64,000 nt of DNA, taken from assembly GCA_020080175.1 (NCBI GenBank), contig JAGHQL010000002.1, positions 1-64,000 on the forward strand, in the 5' to 3' direction. This DNA comes from Glutinoglossum americanum. Its lineage: Eukaryota; Ascomycota; Geoglossomycetes; Geoglossales; Geoglossaceae. Every line of letters begins with the position of its first letter. Positions within the stretch are counted from its first letter, which is position 1. Both the position numbers and the translations under genes were made by a program. Under the pieces are notes generated by a model that worked only from the letters and a program-made list of their open reading frames with translations, searched no databases and was not told the origin of the DNA. Positions 1 through 8,674 of the stretch are shown here, piece by piece.

Positions 1-84
1 CCCTCAGAACGAAGGCGCTGCGCTGGCACCAATCCAGCGAGGCAAGTGGAAGCGGCATAGGCAACGCTAACCGCATCCCTTACA
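1..84 (+). repeat. Left 84-bp inverted terminal arm
   Basis: It begins CCCTCAGAACGAAGG and ends CATCCCTTACA. It pairs with 525-608 on the opposite strand with a single mismatch. Confidence 0.85.
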
Positions 85-119
85 CCTGTGGCATCAATTA
101 AAATTTCTTACCTCAGCAG

Positions 120-193
120 GCTCAGGCCCGTGACAGCGCGCTTACGCGCGACGCTTATCCCGAAGGGGTATTGCTCTGTCATAGGGCCTGAGC
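120..193. repeat. Imperfect palindrome (hairpin) inside the fold-back element
   Basis: CTCAGGCCC plus GTGACAG on the left (about 121-136) is matched by CTGTCAT plus GGGCCTGAG on the right (about 176-192). The loop holds a second small palindrome (GCGCGCTTACGCGCG). A second hairpin, AAGCCTACGCAAT against ATTGCTTAGGC, lies near 248-273. Such nested stems are common in fold-back elements. No function is implied. Confidence 0.6.
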
Positions 194-477
194 GCTAGGT
201 GTGCATACTTAGTGCGGCATTAATTTCGCTTTTAATATTTTGTATGTAAGCCTACGCAATAGGCATTGCTTAGGCTCTGTATCACTAAAATTTAGTTGAA
301 TCCATCACGATGCTTAACTAAGTTCTAGTTAAAGGTCCAAAATAATGTCATATATAAATTTTTAGTTGCTCAGATGTTCCATTTCAGTCAAAATTGTATG
401 CACTAAAGAGAAGCCTTAGCTAATCTTTCATATTAACTTAGCTTCCAAAATATGTGGTTTTGGTAAAGTTGCTACAG

Positions 478-1133
478 CTAGGCTGCGCATCGGGTCGGGT
501 AGGGTTTTGAACATTGTAACCCTATGTAAGGGATGCGGCTAGCGTTGCCTATGCCGCTTCCACTTGCCTCGCTGGATTGGTGCCAGCGCAGCGCCTTCGT
601 TCTGAGGGCTTTCGGGTGTGACGTCATGTATCACAGACCCCGCACCCCTTTTGAAGGGGGTCGCTGGCCTCATTAGGAGGACAGCGATTAGTTCTATTAC
701 ATATTGAATGACAACGGATTCTAGCTCTCTATATAGCCATACCTCGAGGGCATAACGCCGTATAACCTGATCGTTTAGCCGTAGCGGTCATACCGACTGC
801 GTAGATGCTGGCATACTGCCACTGCAACCCATCAGACCTACGCTAAGGTCTAACACCCTACTCTGGGTCAGGTCACCAATATTAGGACCCTACCCTACCC
901 GATGGCCGGGTTTTAACCAGGGTCGGGTTGGGTACCCGAAACCCGTTGCGCAGTCTAGTTGGGACCCTACAAAACTCGGCCAACCCCCTTGTTGAAAATT
1001 GCCTAAAACGGCAAAGGCTAGCCACTTTAAGCAACTTTAGTGACCTCACATTGGAGAACCCGGCGGGAGTTGCTGAGTGGCCGGGTTGTGGGTGCCAAAA
1101 CCCGGCCCTACCCGACCCAATGCGCAGGCTAAT
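478..1133. repeat. Dispersed GGGTCGGG-type repeat modules with a shared TGCGCA end motif
   Basis: A terminal-looking motif occurs three times: as CTAGGCTGCGCATCGGG on the plus strand at 478-494, and in the inverted sense at 942-958 (CCCGTTGCGCAGTCTAG) and 1117-1133 (CCCAATGCGCAGGCTAA). Each is flanked by G-rich tracts (GGGTCGGGTAGGG or its complement CCCTACCCGACCC). The arrangement resembles ends of degraded non-autonomous DNA transposons facing each other, overlapping the right arm of the 1-608 element. I found no convincing target-site duplication, so boundaries and family are unresolved. Confidence 0.5.
525..608 (-). repeat. Right 84-bp inverted terminal arm
   Basis: It begins TGTAAGGGATGCGG and ends CGTTCTGAGGG, the reverse complement of 1-84. 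The flank after it starts GCTTTCGGGTG. Confidence 0.85.
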
Positions 1134-1632
1134 CCTGCTCTCCTATAGCGTTCGCTACCCTTCCGTGCAAGGGGCTTTGCAAACTTTTCAAAGTGCAGCC
1201 AAACAAAATACTCTAGGACATACAATAATACTGTTTTATGGGTTTTCGGGGTCAGATAGAGTTGGAGGCTACCCCTGGCTCTGCGTGCGGGTTGCCACGC
1301 GGCCGGCTTGTGGGTACTAAAGAAAGGCTCGGCCCTATTTGATTAGTTGGTTCACTTCTGCCCATCAATCACTGCAAATTAGATCCAAATCCTATCATAC
1401 ATGCTCCCTAGTTTCATTATCATTGATTATTGCATCTTTTGTGTTGTGTACAATAATTGATGATACGAATTCTGTTTAGTGTTAGTATTGTCCATGGTAT
1501 GTGGTCTGTCCAGGACTCTCCATGGTACGAAATCCCGAAATCCCACGAGATGATATGTCGGCAGCTCCTAGCTCCTGTTCTGTCTGGTCTTTTAACTAGT
1601 TGCTTATATGATGATAGTAATTGAGGATGAAT
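609..1632. other. Intergenic, repeat-derived; no gene seen
   Basis: The stretch contains the G-rich repeat modules at about 840-960 and 1060-1350 and no coding pattern. A 130-codon open frame across 928-1320 reads through the repeats, has no recognisable domain and is treated as chance. Confidence 0.6.
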
Positions 1633-2364
1633 TTACTCGGAGAGGTCAGGTGTGTTTGGTGATGACATTCCTCCCATCTTTGCGTTCCAGGCCTCATCTG
1701 CTTCCTCGTCGTGTCCAGCTTCTCCAACGATGAACTCGAGGACTTTGCTGACCCGATCATTCAAGATACCGGCACGCCGCGAGGCTTCAGGTTCTGGCAA
1801 CCCTGCAGCCTGCAGTCCTGCGGCCTTCGCTCTCCACTCCCGCTCTTCTTTTTGTTTTAGAGCCCTATCCACTCGCATGGGGACTGCCAAGGTGACCCGA
1901 ACCAGATGGACGGTGAGTCGCATTCTTCCCACCACGTCTAGATATCCTAGACCCATAAGGTGCTTCTGAACACGATGTATTCGACCAAGTTCAATGTAGA
2001 CGAGAAGGCCATACGTTTTAGTGGTCAAGATTAACTCTTTCATCCTGAGAAAGCTCCTCTCAATGTTGACAATAACGTCTTCACTAACGAGATTTGGATA
2101 TTGTTGGTGGAGAGATCCTAAACCCCTGCGCACCATCGCGAAATCGCCGTTCATAAATTCGTTAAGGATCGCCTCTACCGCACTACGGAATGTTTGTTCC
2201 CCTCCTAGAAAATTTAGCGTGGTCGCAGACCGGGAAGATCCGGTCGTTTTTTTTGAGGCTCGATCATAGGTCTGACGGGAAGACGAAGATTTGAGAATTT
2301 CAAATGCGAAACCGAGCCTTTGGAAAGCACTATAGCTTGCGAATTTAATAACGTTTCCCAGCAT
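1633..2364 (-). CDS. Conserved-looking protein of unknown function, 243 aa
   Basis: Single uninterrupted frame from ATG at 2364 to the stop at 1633. I do not recognise a named family. The predicted protein is mostly helical and basic in the middle: a low-complexity Ser/Thr-rich segment (about residues 25-50), then a compact helical core (about 55-175) with segments such as LLVYIELGRIHRVQK and VGRMRLTVHLVRVTL, and an acidic C-terminal tail (GEAGHDEEADEAW). No signal peptide or convincing membrane helix is evident. The core looks like real coding sequence because of its patterned hydrophobicity. The gene lies between repeat-derived DNA and FIG4 and is divergent from FIG4. Confidence that it is a gene is fair; function is unknown. 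Confidence 0.6.
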   Translation of the reverse strand: MLGNVIKFASYSAFQRLGFAFEILKSSSSRQTYDRASKKTTGSSRSATTLNFLGGEQTFRSAVEAILNEFMNGDFAMVRRGLGSLHQQYPNLVSEDVIVNIERSFLRMKELILTTKTYGLLVYIELGRIHRVQKHLMGLGYLDVVGRMRLTVHLVRVTLAVPMRVDRALKQKEEREWRAKAAGLQAAGLPEPEASRRAGILNDRVSKVLEFIVGEAGHDEEADEAWNAKMGGMSSPNTPDLSE

Positions 2365-3146
2365 GTTATGGGTTAAGATTTTTCACCTAGTTGATTGGTG
2401 GTGGAAGGGTGGTTTGTCTGGATGACATATTTTAGATCTCTCGAGATAGCAACGTCTCAACTCGACAGCGGTACAGTCCCTCCTAGCCCCAAGGACCTTG
2501 TAGAGCTATTATGGTCAGGTCGTCAGCATTCCATTCGATTATCAATGCTGGACTTCCAGTGGATGCACACATCTTCTTCTCGAAGGATATCTACAGAGTG
2601 ATGGTTAGCACATGCCAGCTAGTCACATGCTCACGTGAACAGACAGGCTTCACCTTCAATCAAGGCGGACTTTGCTCTCGCCCTGGGGGACTCCTCGCTC
2701 CCGTTGGGAAGCAAAGACATGTCGGCGGACGGTATACATCAGCAATGAAGTGGAGGTTACTCCAAGGCACTACTGAGGATGAGTAGGAAAGACAGGAGTT
2801 GGCTAATTCCCATTTGAATTTTGCACGACATGTGCTAAGTACTGATGCCCTTTTTGAGTTTTTGCCTGTTTCGTGCCATTAGGGGTACAAACGGAGTTTG
2901 TCTGCAGCATGTGAATATGTGATGACCTGTTCACGAACCAATCGGTAGATGCGGCTGCTTCTGCGGTAACCTGTGATGCAATGCTGCAGGAAAACCTAAG
3001 CGAAGTACGGTGTACTACATCGCGGATGGAGTGCATGCTGTACTTGTATGTTTGACCATCGATAAGTGCCGTGGTACAAATAGTTTCATGCGTAAAGCAT
3101 CCAACCATTTCCTGCAGAGGCGTAGGCGGATATATATCCTGTCCGG
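2365..3146. other. Intergenic region between the unknown gene and FIG4
   Basis: Divergent spacer of about 780 bp, so it should contain both promoters. I see no coding sequence, tRNA or strong repeat. A CACGTG hexamer lies near 2633. Confidence 0.5.
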
Positions 3147-6100
3147 ATGGATCGAGCGGCCGATTATGAACCAGCACACGAGGCTCAAAATCTATCCGCC
3201 TTGACATCAAACATAGCCGCTGCGGGGCCGTCAACTGGTCGACAGAGACTCAAAAGCGTTAACGATGCTCCTGGGGCTGACGGCGGTGATGCCTTTCACC
3301 GTCCCGGTACACCCAGCTATCCACAGCTGTCAAGCAACCCGCCTGCATCCCCACATGCGCTCTCGCAGTCCACTCTGATCGATGAAGATGAGGAGCCTGT
3401 TATAGCCAAATCGTTTGACCACACTTTGAGCCCCAACTCTGCGCACAAGCAGCGGCGGGAGCCTCTCGTCTCTGGGAGCATTGATCAAGGAGGGGTCTGT
3501 AAAATGCACAAGTACTCTTTCTATGAGACCGCCACCCGATACTATGTTGTTGGGGGTGACCTTATGGATAGCCGCTTCAGAATCCTTAAGATCGACCGAA
3601 CTTCTGAGCCTGGAGACTTGAGTATTACGGAGGATGAGATGGTATACAGCAAAGAGGAAATGAATCAGCTTTTGAATGCGATCGATGATGGTAACAAGAG
3701 CTCTGGTGGTTTGAAGTTGAAATGCAGCACCTGGGGTCTTCTGGGATTTATCAGATTCACGGGTCCTTACTACATGCTGTTGATTACAAAGAAAAGCCAA
3801 GTAGCAGTGATTGGGGGGCATTATATATACCAGATAGATGGCACGGAGCTTGTTCCTCTCACGACCACTTCATCATCACGGCTGAAGCCGGATAGGAATA
3901 CAGAAGAAGCTCGCTTTTTAGCTATTCTCAATAATCTAGACCTCTCCCGGTCGTTCTACTTCAGCTATTCCTACGAAATTACCCGGACGCTGCAGCACAA
4001 CATTACTCGTGAACGGGAGGCTTTGAAACTTGGCCTAGCTCACCCAAACAAGCACGACAACAATGCAATGTTCGTATGGAATCACTACCTCCTACAACCT
4101 GTAATGGATAGGCTTGAGAATGTCTACGACTGGTTCCTGCCAATCGTGCACGGCTATGTTGACCAAGCAAGTATGTACCCTCTCTCCCCTCGACTAGAAG
4201 AGCAGGCTTACACAACTTCGCAGCACTCTCTGTCTACGGAAGGACCATTTACATAACGATTATTGCTAGGCGCTCGCGCTTCTTCGCTGGAGCGAGGTTC
4301 CTCAAGCGCGGTGCAAATGATTTGGTTAGACTCATGTAATCTGACATACTGTATGGTATTGACGAAAGACGTTAGGGTTACGTTGCAAACGACGTTGAGA
4401 CCGAGCAGATTGTCTCAGAAATGCTGACGACTTCTTTCCATGCTCCCGGCCCAAAGTTATACGCAAATCCGAACTACACTTCATACGTCCAACACCGTGG
4501 TAGCATCCCACTGTATTGGACCCAGGATAACACCGGTGTGACACCAAAGCCACCTATTGAATGTGCGTTGGATTGTGTGTTAGGCTTTATCTTATCGTTT
4601 GCTAATCTTGTAGAAGTGAACCTAGTCGATCCATTTTATAGCGCAGCTGCTCTCCATTTCGATAATCTATTTGAGAGATATGGTGCACCGATATTTGTGT
4701 TGAACCTCGTTAAGGTACTGCTTTCATAATTCTACTTTGGGTTTTGTAAGAAATACTCAGCTGCTGCAGTCGCGAGAGCGTACACCCCGTGAATCCAAGT
4801 TATTGGAAGAATACACCAATGCGATATCTTACCTCAACCAATTCTTGCCTGAAGACAAGAAGATCCTCCACAAAGCGTGGGATATGAGTAGGGCTTCAAA
4901 AAGGCTAGTCGCCACTCTGCGCTGGGAAATTGGTAAAGGCTTACCTTCAATAGTCGAGATCAAGACGTGATTGCGACGCTCGAAGCTATTGCGGAAGATG
5001 TCGTTTCAACCACCGGATTTTTTCGCAATGGAGATGGCCACACTCGACCCGCAATGATGCAGAATGGCGTAGCGAGGACCAACTGTATAGATTGTCTGGA
5101 TAGAACTAATGCCGCACAGTTTGTAATCGGTAAACGGGCGCTAGGTTACCAACTTCACGCTCTGGGTGTGATTAGTGAGAAATCCATTGAATATGACACA
5201 GACGCTGTCAACCTGTTCACCCATATGTCAGTCCCCTCCTTACTAGATGGTTTTATGTTTAAGCTCAGTATTTCAGGTATCACGACCATGGCGACACGAT
5301 TGCTGTGCAGTATGGAGGTTCCCATCTGGTAAATACCATGGAAACCTATAGAAAAATAAACCAATGGACCAGCCATTCAAGAGATATGGTAGAGAGCTTC
5401 AAGCGTTATTATAACAACTCGTTTCTGGACGGCCAACGCCAGGAGGCTTACAACCTATTCCTTGGCAACTACATATTTGCACAAGGTCAGCCAATGCTCT
5501 GGGATCTCGCAACAGACTATTACCTACACCATGCCGATCCTAGGGGCTGGTCAGAAAAGCACCGTCGAAGCTATACGAACTGGTATACCCTGAAATATTT
5601 GGAATCAAGAGAAATGCCTTCCTTACTGGAACCTCCAGGCGCATTGTCGAAGCTATCTTGTAGCTTCTTTGATGACTATTGGTTGGAGTATTACCGGCCG
5701 CTAGCAGTGTCCTCATTCCTCAAGATTTTCTCCTTTAAACTGAATTCTACCCTACGTTATATTCCACTCAAATTGACGCAGGAGGGGAAATATGACCTCA
5801 GCCCATTTCGAGTGCGGACAGGAAATGATCAAGAGGCTCCCGAGAAGAAAAAAAACAAGAAAGGCGTCACGATAGTGGATCCACAGGACGAACTAAGTGA
5901 TGATGCATCATCGCAAGTTTCGCAGATTACCGCGGCGGTTAAGCGCACTTCAATTCAGAGATGGTTACAGCCTCAATCAAGCGAGAAGTCATTCGCACAC
6001 CAGAGTACCGTGAAAGATCCTCAGAATCAGGGGATTGAGATCGCTCAGTCGACCCAGTCTACAGCGGTAGAAAAGTCCCTTTCGGCCCAGTGGACCTTGG

Positions 6101-6429
6101 ATCAGTTTGTTGGGAACTCGTTAAACCCTTCAGTGACGAGGAGTGAGGCCGAGGAATATGAAAGGTATATCAGCCACCCACTGAACCTACCTCTGGTCGT
6201 ATCTACGGAGACGCCGCCAAATCCGAGTCTAGACTTCCTGGAATATGTGAATAGCATATCCCCGGAGTCTGTTGCTACGCTCCACTGTAGTGAGGAAGAC
6301 CTTGCGGATTACGAAGCATTCCTGAAGATTTCAGAGAATCCACTCACTGTTAGCGAGTCAGATGCGCCGAAGAAGAGATACAATGCTTATGGAAAGTGGT
6401 TGAGAGGGAAGTCAATTTTCAAACAATAA
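3147..6429 (+). CDS. FIG4: Polyphosphoinositide phosphatase Fig4 (SAC domain), 989 aa
   Basis: Dephosphorylates PtdIns(3,5)P2 at the 5-position and works in the Fab1-Vac14-Fig4 complex on the vacuole membrane (family knowledge). Exons: 3147-4170, 4224-4324, 4376-4562, 4617-4714, 4770-4903, 4954-5226, 5277-6429, summing to 990 codons. The SAC domain fills roughly residues 150-640. The catalytic CX5R motif reads CIDCLDRT at about residues 559-566, preceded by ARTN. Other family blocks visible are [44 protein letters not shown] and [13 protein letters not shown]. The last 250 residues are low-complexity and charged. Intron 5 (4904-4953) must be GC-AG to keep the frame. Intron 2 (4325-4375) starts GTTAGA. 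The first ATG of the frame at 3147 was taken as start; the N-terminal 100 residues are poorly conserved. Confidence 0.93.
4904..4953 (+). other. FIG4: GC-AG intron in FIG4
   Basis: The junction ..TCAAAAAG|GCTAGT...TTCAATAG|TCGAGATCAAG gives ASK-SRDQDV, the expected Fig4 sequence. Only a donor after AAAAG has the needed phase. Nearby GT dinucleotides (before CGCC, and in ATTGGTAAAG) give the wrong frame. The intron is 50 bp. Confidence 0.75.
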
Positions 6430-6544
6430 CGAGTGTGTATCCATACTTGGTGTTCTTAAGGGGAGCAGCGCTGGAGCCTTCATGGGTTCTAGAGAGCATA
6501 ACTTAGGGATAGCGCTTACTCCCTACTTGTAGGCGTCATGACAG

Positions 6545-8359
6545 CTATTCATAAATTAGGAGCTCAGCTAATCGCCCATCACTCTGTAAAATAAGTTTGA
6601 TATCCGCATCGATATCGACTTCATTCCGCACAGCAGCTTTGAGCAGTTTCACTGCGTCTCTCAGTTCTTGTTTCAAGTCGTAGAAACTGGGAACTTTCGG
6701 CCCATCCTCCACCAGCCTGAGCCAACAGAACGTTAGCCCTCGCAACACCTCTGCTCGGTGAACTGGCATTCGCGGCCAGTCAGTGAGAATAATAGTTTGC
6801 ATAGTCTGTATGGTTGCAATAAGGAGCGGAGGGTGGGCTGTTCCGAAAGGTTCAGACAGTACATCCGACAGTAGGGGAATTAGATCCTGTATAGTCAGCC
6901 TTTGGCGTGCCCACCCTACTCAACAGAACTTACTTTTAGGTGTTTTACAGACCAGATGCCCATATCTTTGACAAGTAGCCGCATTTGGTTCACGAGAAGC
7001 TCAACAATTCTGACGTTATCACTGCAATGGAAATACCCCCTTAACACCCCTTTTCGCATTACTTGATCCAGCATCTCCATTCTCTCCTTTCGTTTGTCGC
7101 TAGAGGGATACCTCAACCAAGATAAGGCGGTGAGGACTGGGTACGCTTCGCCAAGTAGGCGAAGGGACTGATCCTGCGACGTGAGGGATGGCAGATACGA
7201 GAGGCAAGGCATCACTGCATCATAGAAGACTTCGCCAAGCCCAGTTCGTCCCAACAAAGCCGACGACGTGGCCTTGAGTAGGATAGTAAGTAGCTCACAT
7301 CCCTTCGACTTGTACTCGGGCAAGTCGTCATCAATTAGCGTGAGTATGGGAGGAATGACGAGCGGCCAATTCGCCTCAACGAGGGGTTTCTGCGAAAGAT
7401 TAAGGCATGACTTCGAGTAGTCAGAAAGAACCCGTACCTCGAAGTTCAGGAGGACCCATCGGAAGACAGTTACGCAGTAGATCTTGCTGAATTTCCATGG
7501 TTTCGCTTCTGCCTCGAGCAAGCTTGAACGATACGTTCTCGGAGATGGCTGAAGCGCCTTCCTCCCCTGAGCAGTAATCTCTGGGTGCTTTGACTTTGCG
7601 AATAGAGGTTGGATGAATTCCTGCAGCACACAATTGACAAGTACGCAGGGCCTTGTAACTAACGAATGGTGCCTCGTTAACAAGTGCACTGCGTTTGTGA
7701 AGGAAGCTTCGCTGGTCCATGGGTCTCTCTTATCCGTGAAGGTGGCGAGACTTATGGCAACTGTCGTATGGTCTTGATAGTCTAAGAGTGGAAGAAGTTG
7801 ATCCAAATACTTAAGGACATCGGTACCAAGAGATGACAACACAATGAAACGTTTTAGATCCTGAGCTGAGGCTTCGAGCGTAGTAGCCAAAGTCTCCGAA
7901 GTCCCTGTTACTTCTGTTAGCTTTGTAATAGGAAATATGTATATCAGCGATGACCTTCTGCCCCCTCACGATCAGTGACGAGGCTTGCCCCTGGAAGAAT
8001 TACAGTTGACGTCCATTCATATAGCCTACAGAGAGCGGCCCTGTCACAATCATTACTGTGTTTGTAATTTCGTAGGCAGGCTTCCAAAACGTAGATGGCC
8101 TCGAGAATCTTCAACCTATTAGCTTGGCTCACTCTTATCTAGATGCCCCAGACCTCTGTATATGTAGACGTCGGGCTAGATGTGACGTCGGCTGCTAACT
8201 CAGACAAATTTGGCAGGTCTGTATCGTCTAACTTGTCAGCACAAATTCAAATACTCTGCGGTTCCGCCTCTTACTCCCGGAAATTTCCAACTTGCATGGC
8301 CGCTCGCATTCAGTGACTGCCGCGGTTCTTGCAGATGCGTGGAGGTGGCTAGATTTCAT
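6545..8359 (-). CDS. TTI2: TELO2-interacting protein 2 (Tti2) homologue, 5' end unresolved
   Basis: Tti2 forms the TTT complex with Tel2 and Tti1, which stabilises PIKK kinases such as TOR, ATM and ATR. The family signature is clear: ANWPLVIPPILTLIDDDLPEYKSKGCELL, followed by GLGEVFYDAVMPCLSYLP and a C-terminal WPRMPVHRAEVLRGLTFCW. Supported exons on the minus strand: about 8115-7970, 7913-7438, 7389-6934 and 6886-6545. Introns are 7969-7914, 7437-7390 (48 bp, 3n, no stop) and 6933-6887. Upstream of RLKILEAIYVLEACLR the frame meets a TAG near 8139. An ATG at 8359 opens a plausible first exon ending at a GTAAGA donor near 8272, but I could not join it uniquely, so the N-terminus is uncertain. 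The gene converges with FIG4. Confidence 0.75.
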
Positions 8360-8674
8360 GCTTTATTTTAATCCTGCTTGGGGCAACGAAATATGTCTGA
8401 GCCGTTAGGACTGAGATAAACGAAGTATAGGTTGTTCGATGAAGCTGGGCCATATTATTTTATCAGCCCATAATATGTAACACGACAATGTCATCACCAA
8501 AGGCGACTCAAGGGGAGAATGTGTGAACATAATGGGGAGACTAGTGACGGGAGGATCTTGTATGGCGGTAAGAGGATGCTTCTGATGTCTAAGGCCAAGC
8601 TTTATTCTAGTCCCGACAAGTGTTCATGGAGTACAACAGCTCAGTAATTTCTCTAAACATATTTGGTAAAACGC
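8360..8674. other. Short intergenic region between TTI2 and CCA1
   Basis: About 315 bp upstream of TTI2 and downstream of CCA1. Nothing beyond a presumed promoter and 3' region is seen. Confidence 0.5.

Larger units (their letters stand above)
1..608. mobile_element. Fold-back (MITE-like) element with 84-bp inverted termini
   Basis: Bases 1-84 and 525-608 are inverted copies of each other over 84 positions with one mismatch that I can see (CTAACC against CTAGCC). The interior has no coding sequence but carries smaller palindromes near 120-193 and 247-275. This is the architecture of a non-autonomous fold-back or MITE-like DNA element. Because the left terminus starts at the first base of the window, the inverted arm could continue outside, so the outer boundary and any target-site duplication cannot be judged. 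The near identity of the arms suggests recent origin or maintenance by pairing. The family is not identified. Confidence 0.75.

Noticed and set aside
928-1320. 130-codon open frame on the plus strand
   Set aside because: It runs through the G-rich repeat modules and has no domain or coding-like pattern.
2803-3234. 143-codon frame on the minus strand overlapping the FIG4 start
   Set aside because: Antisense to the FIG4 first exon, no domain, compositionally random.
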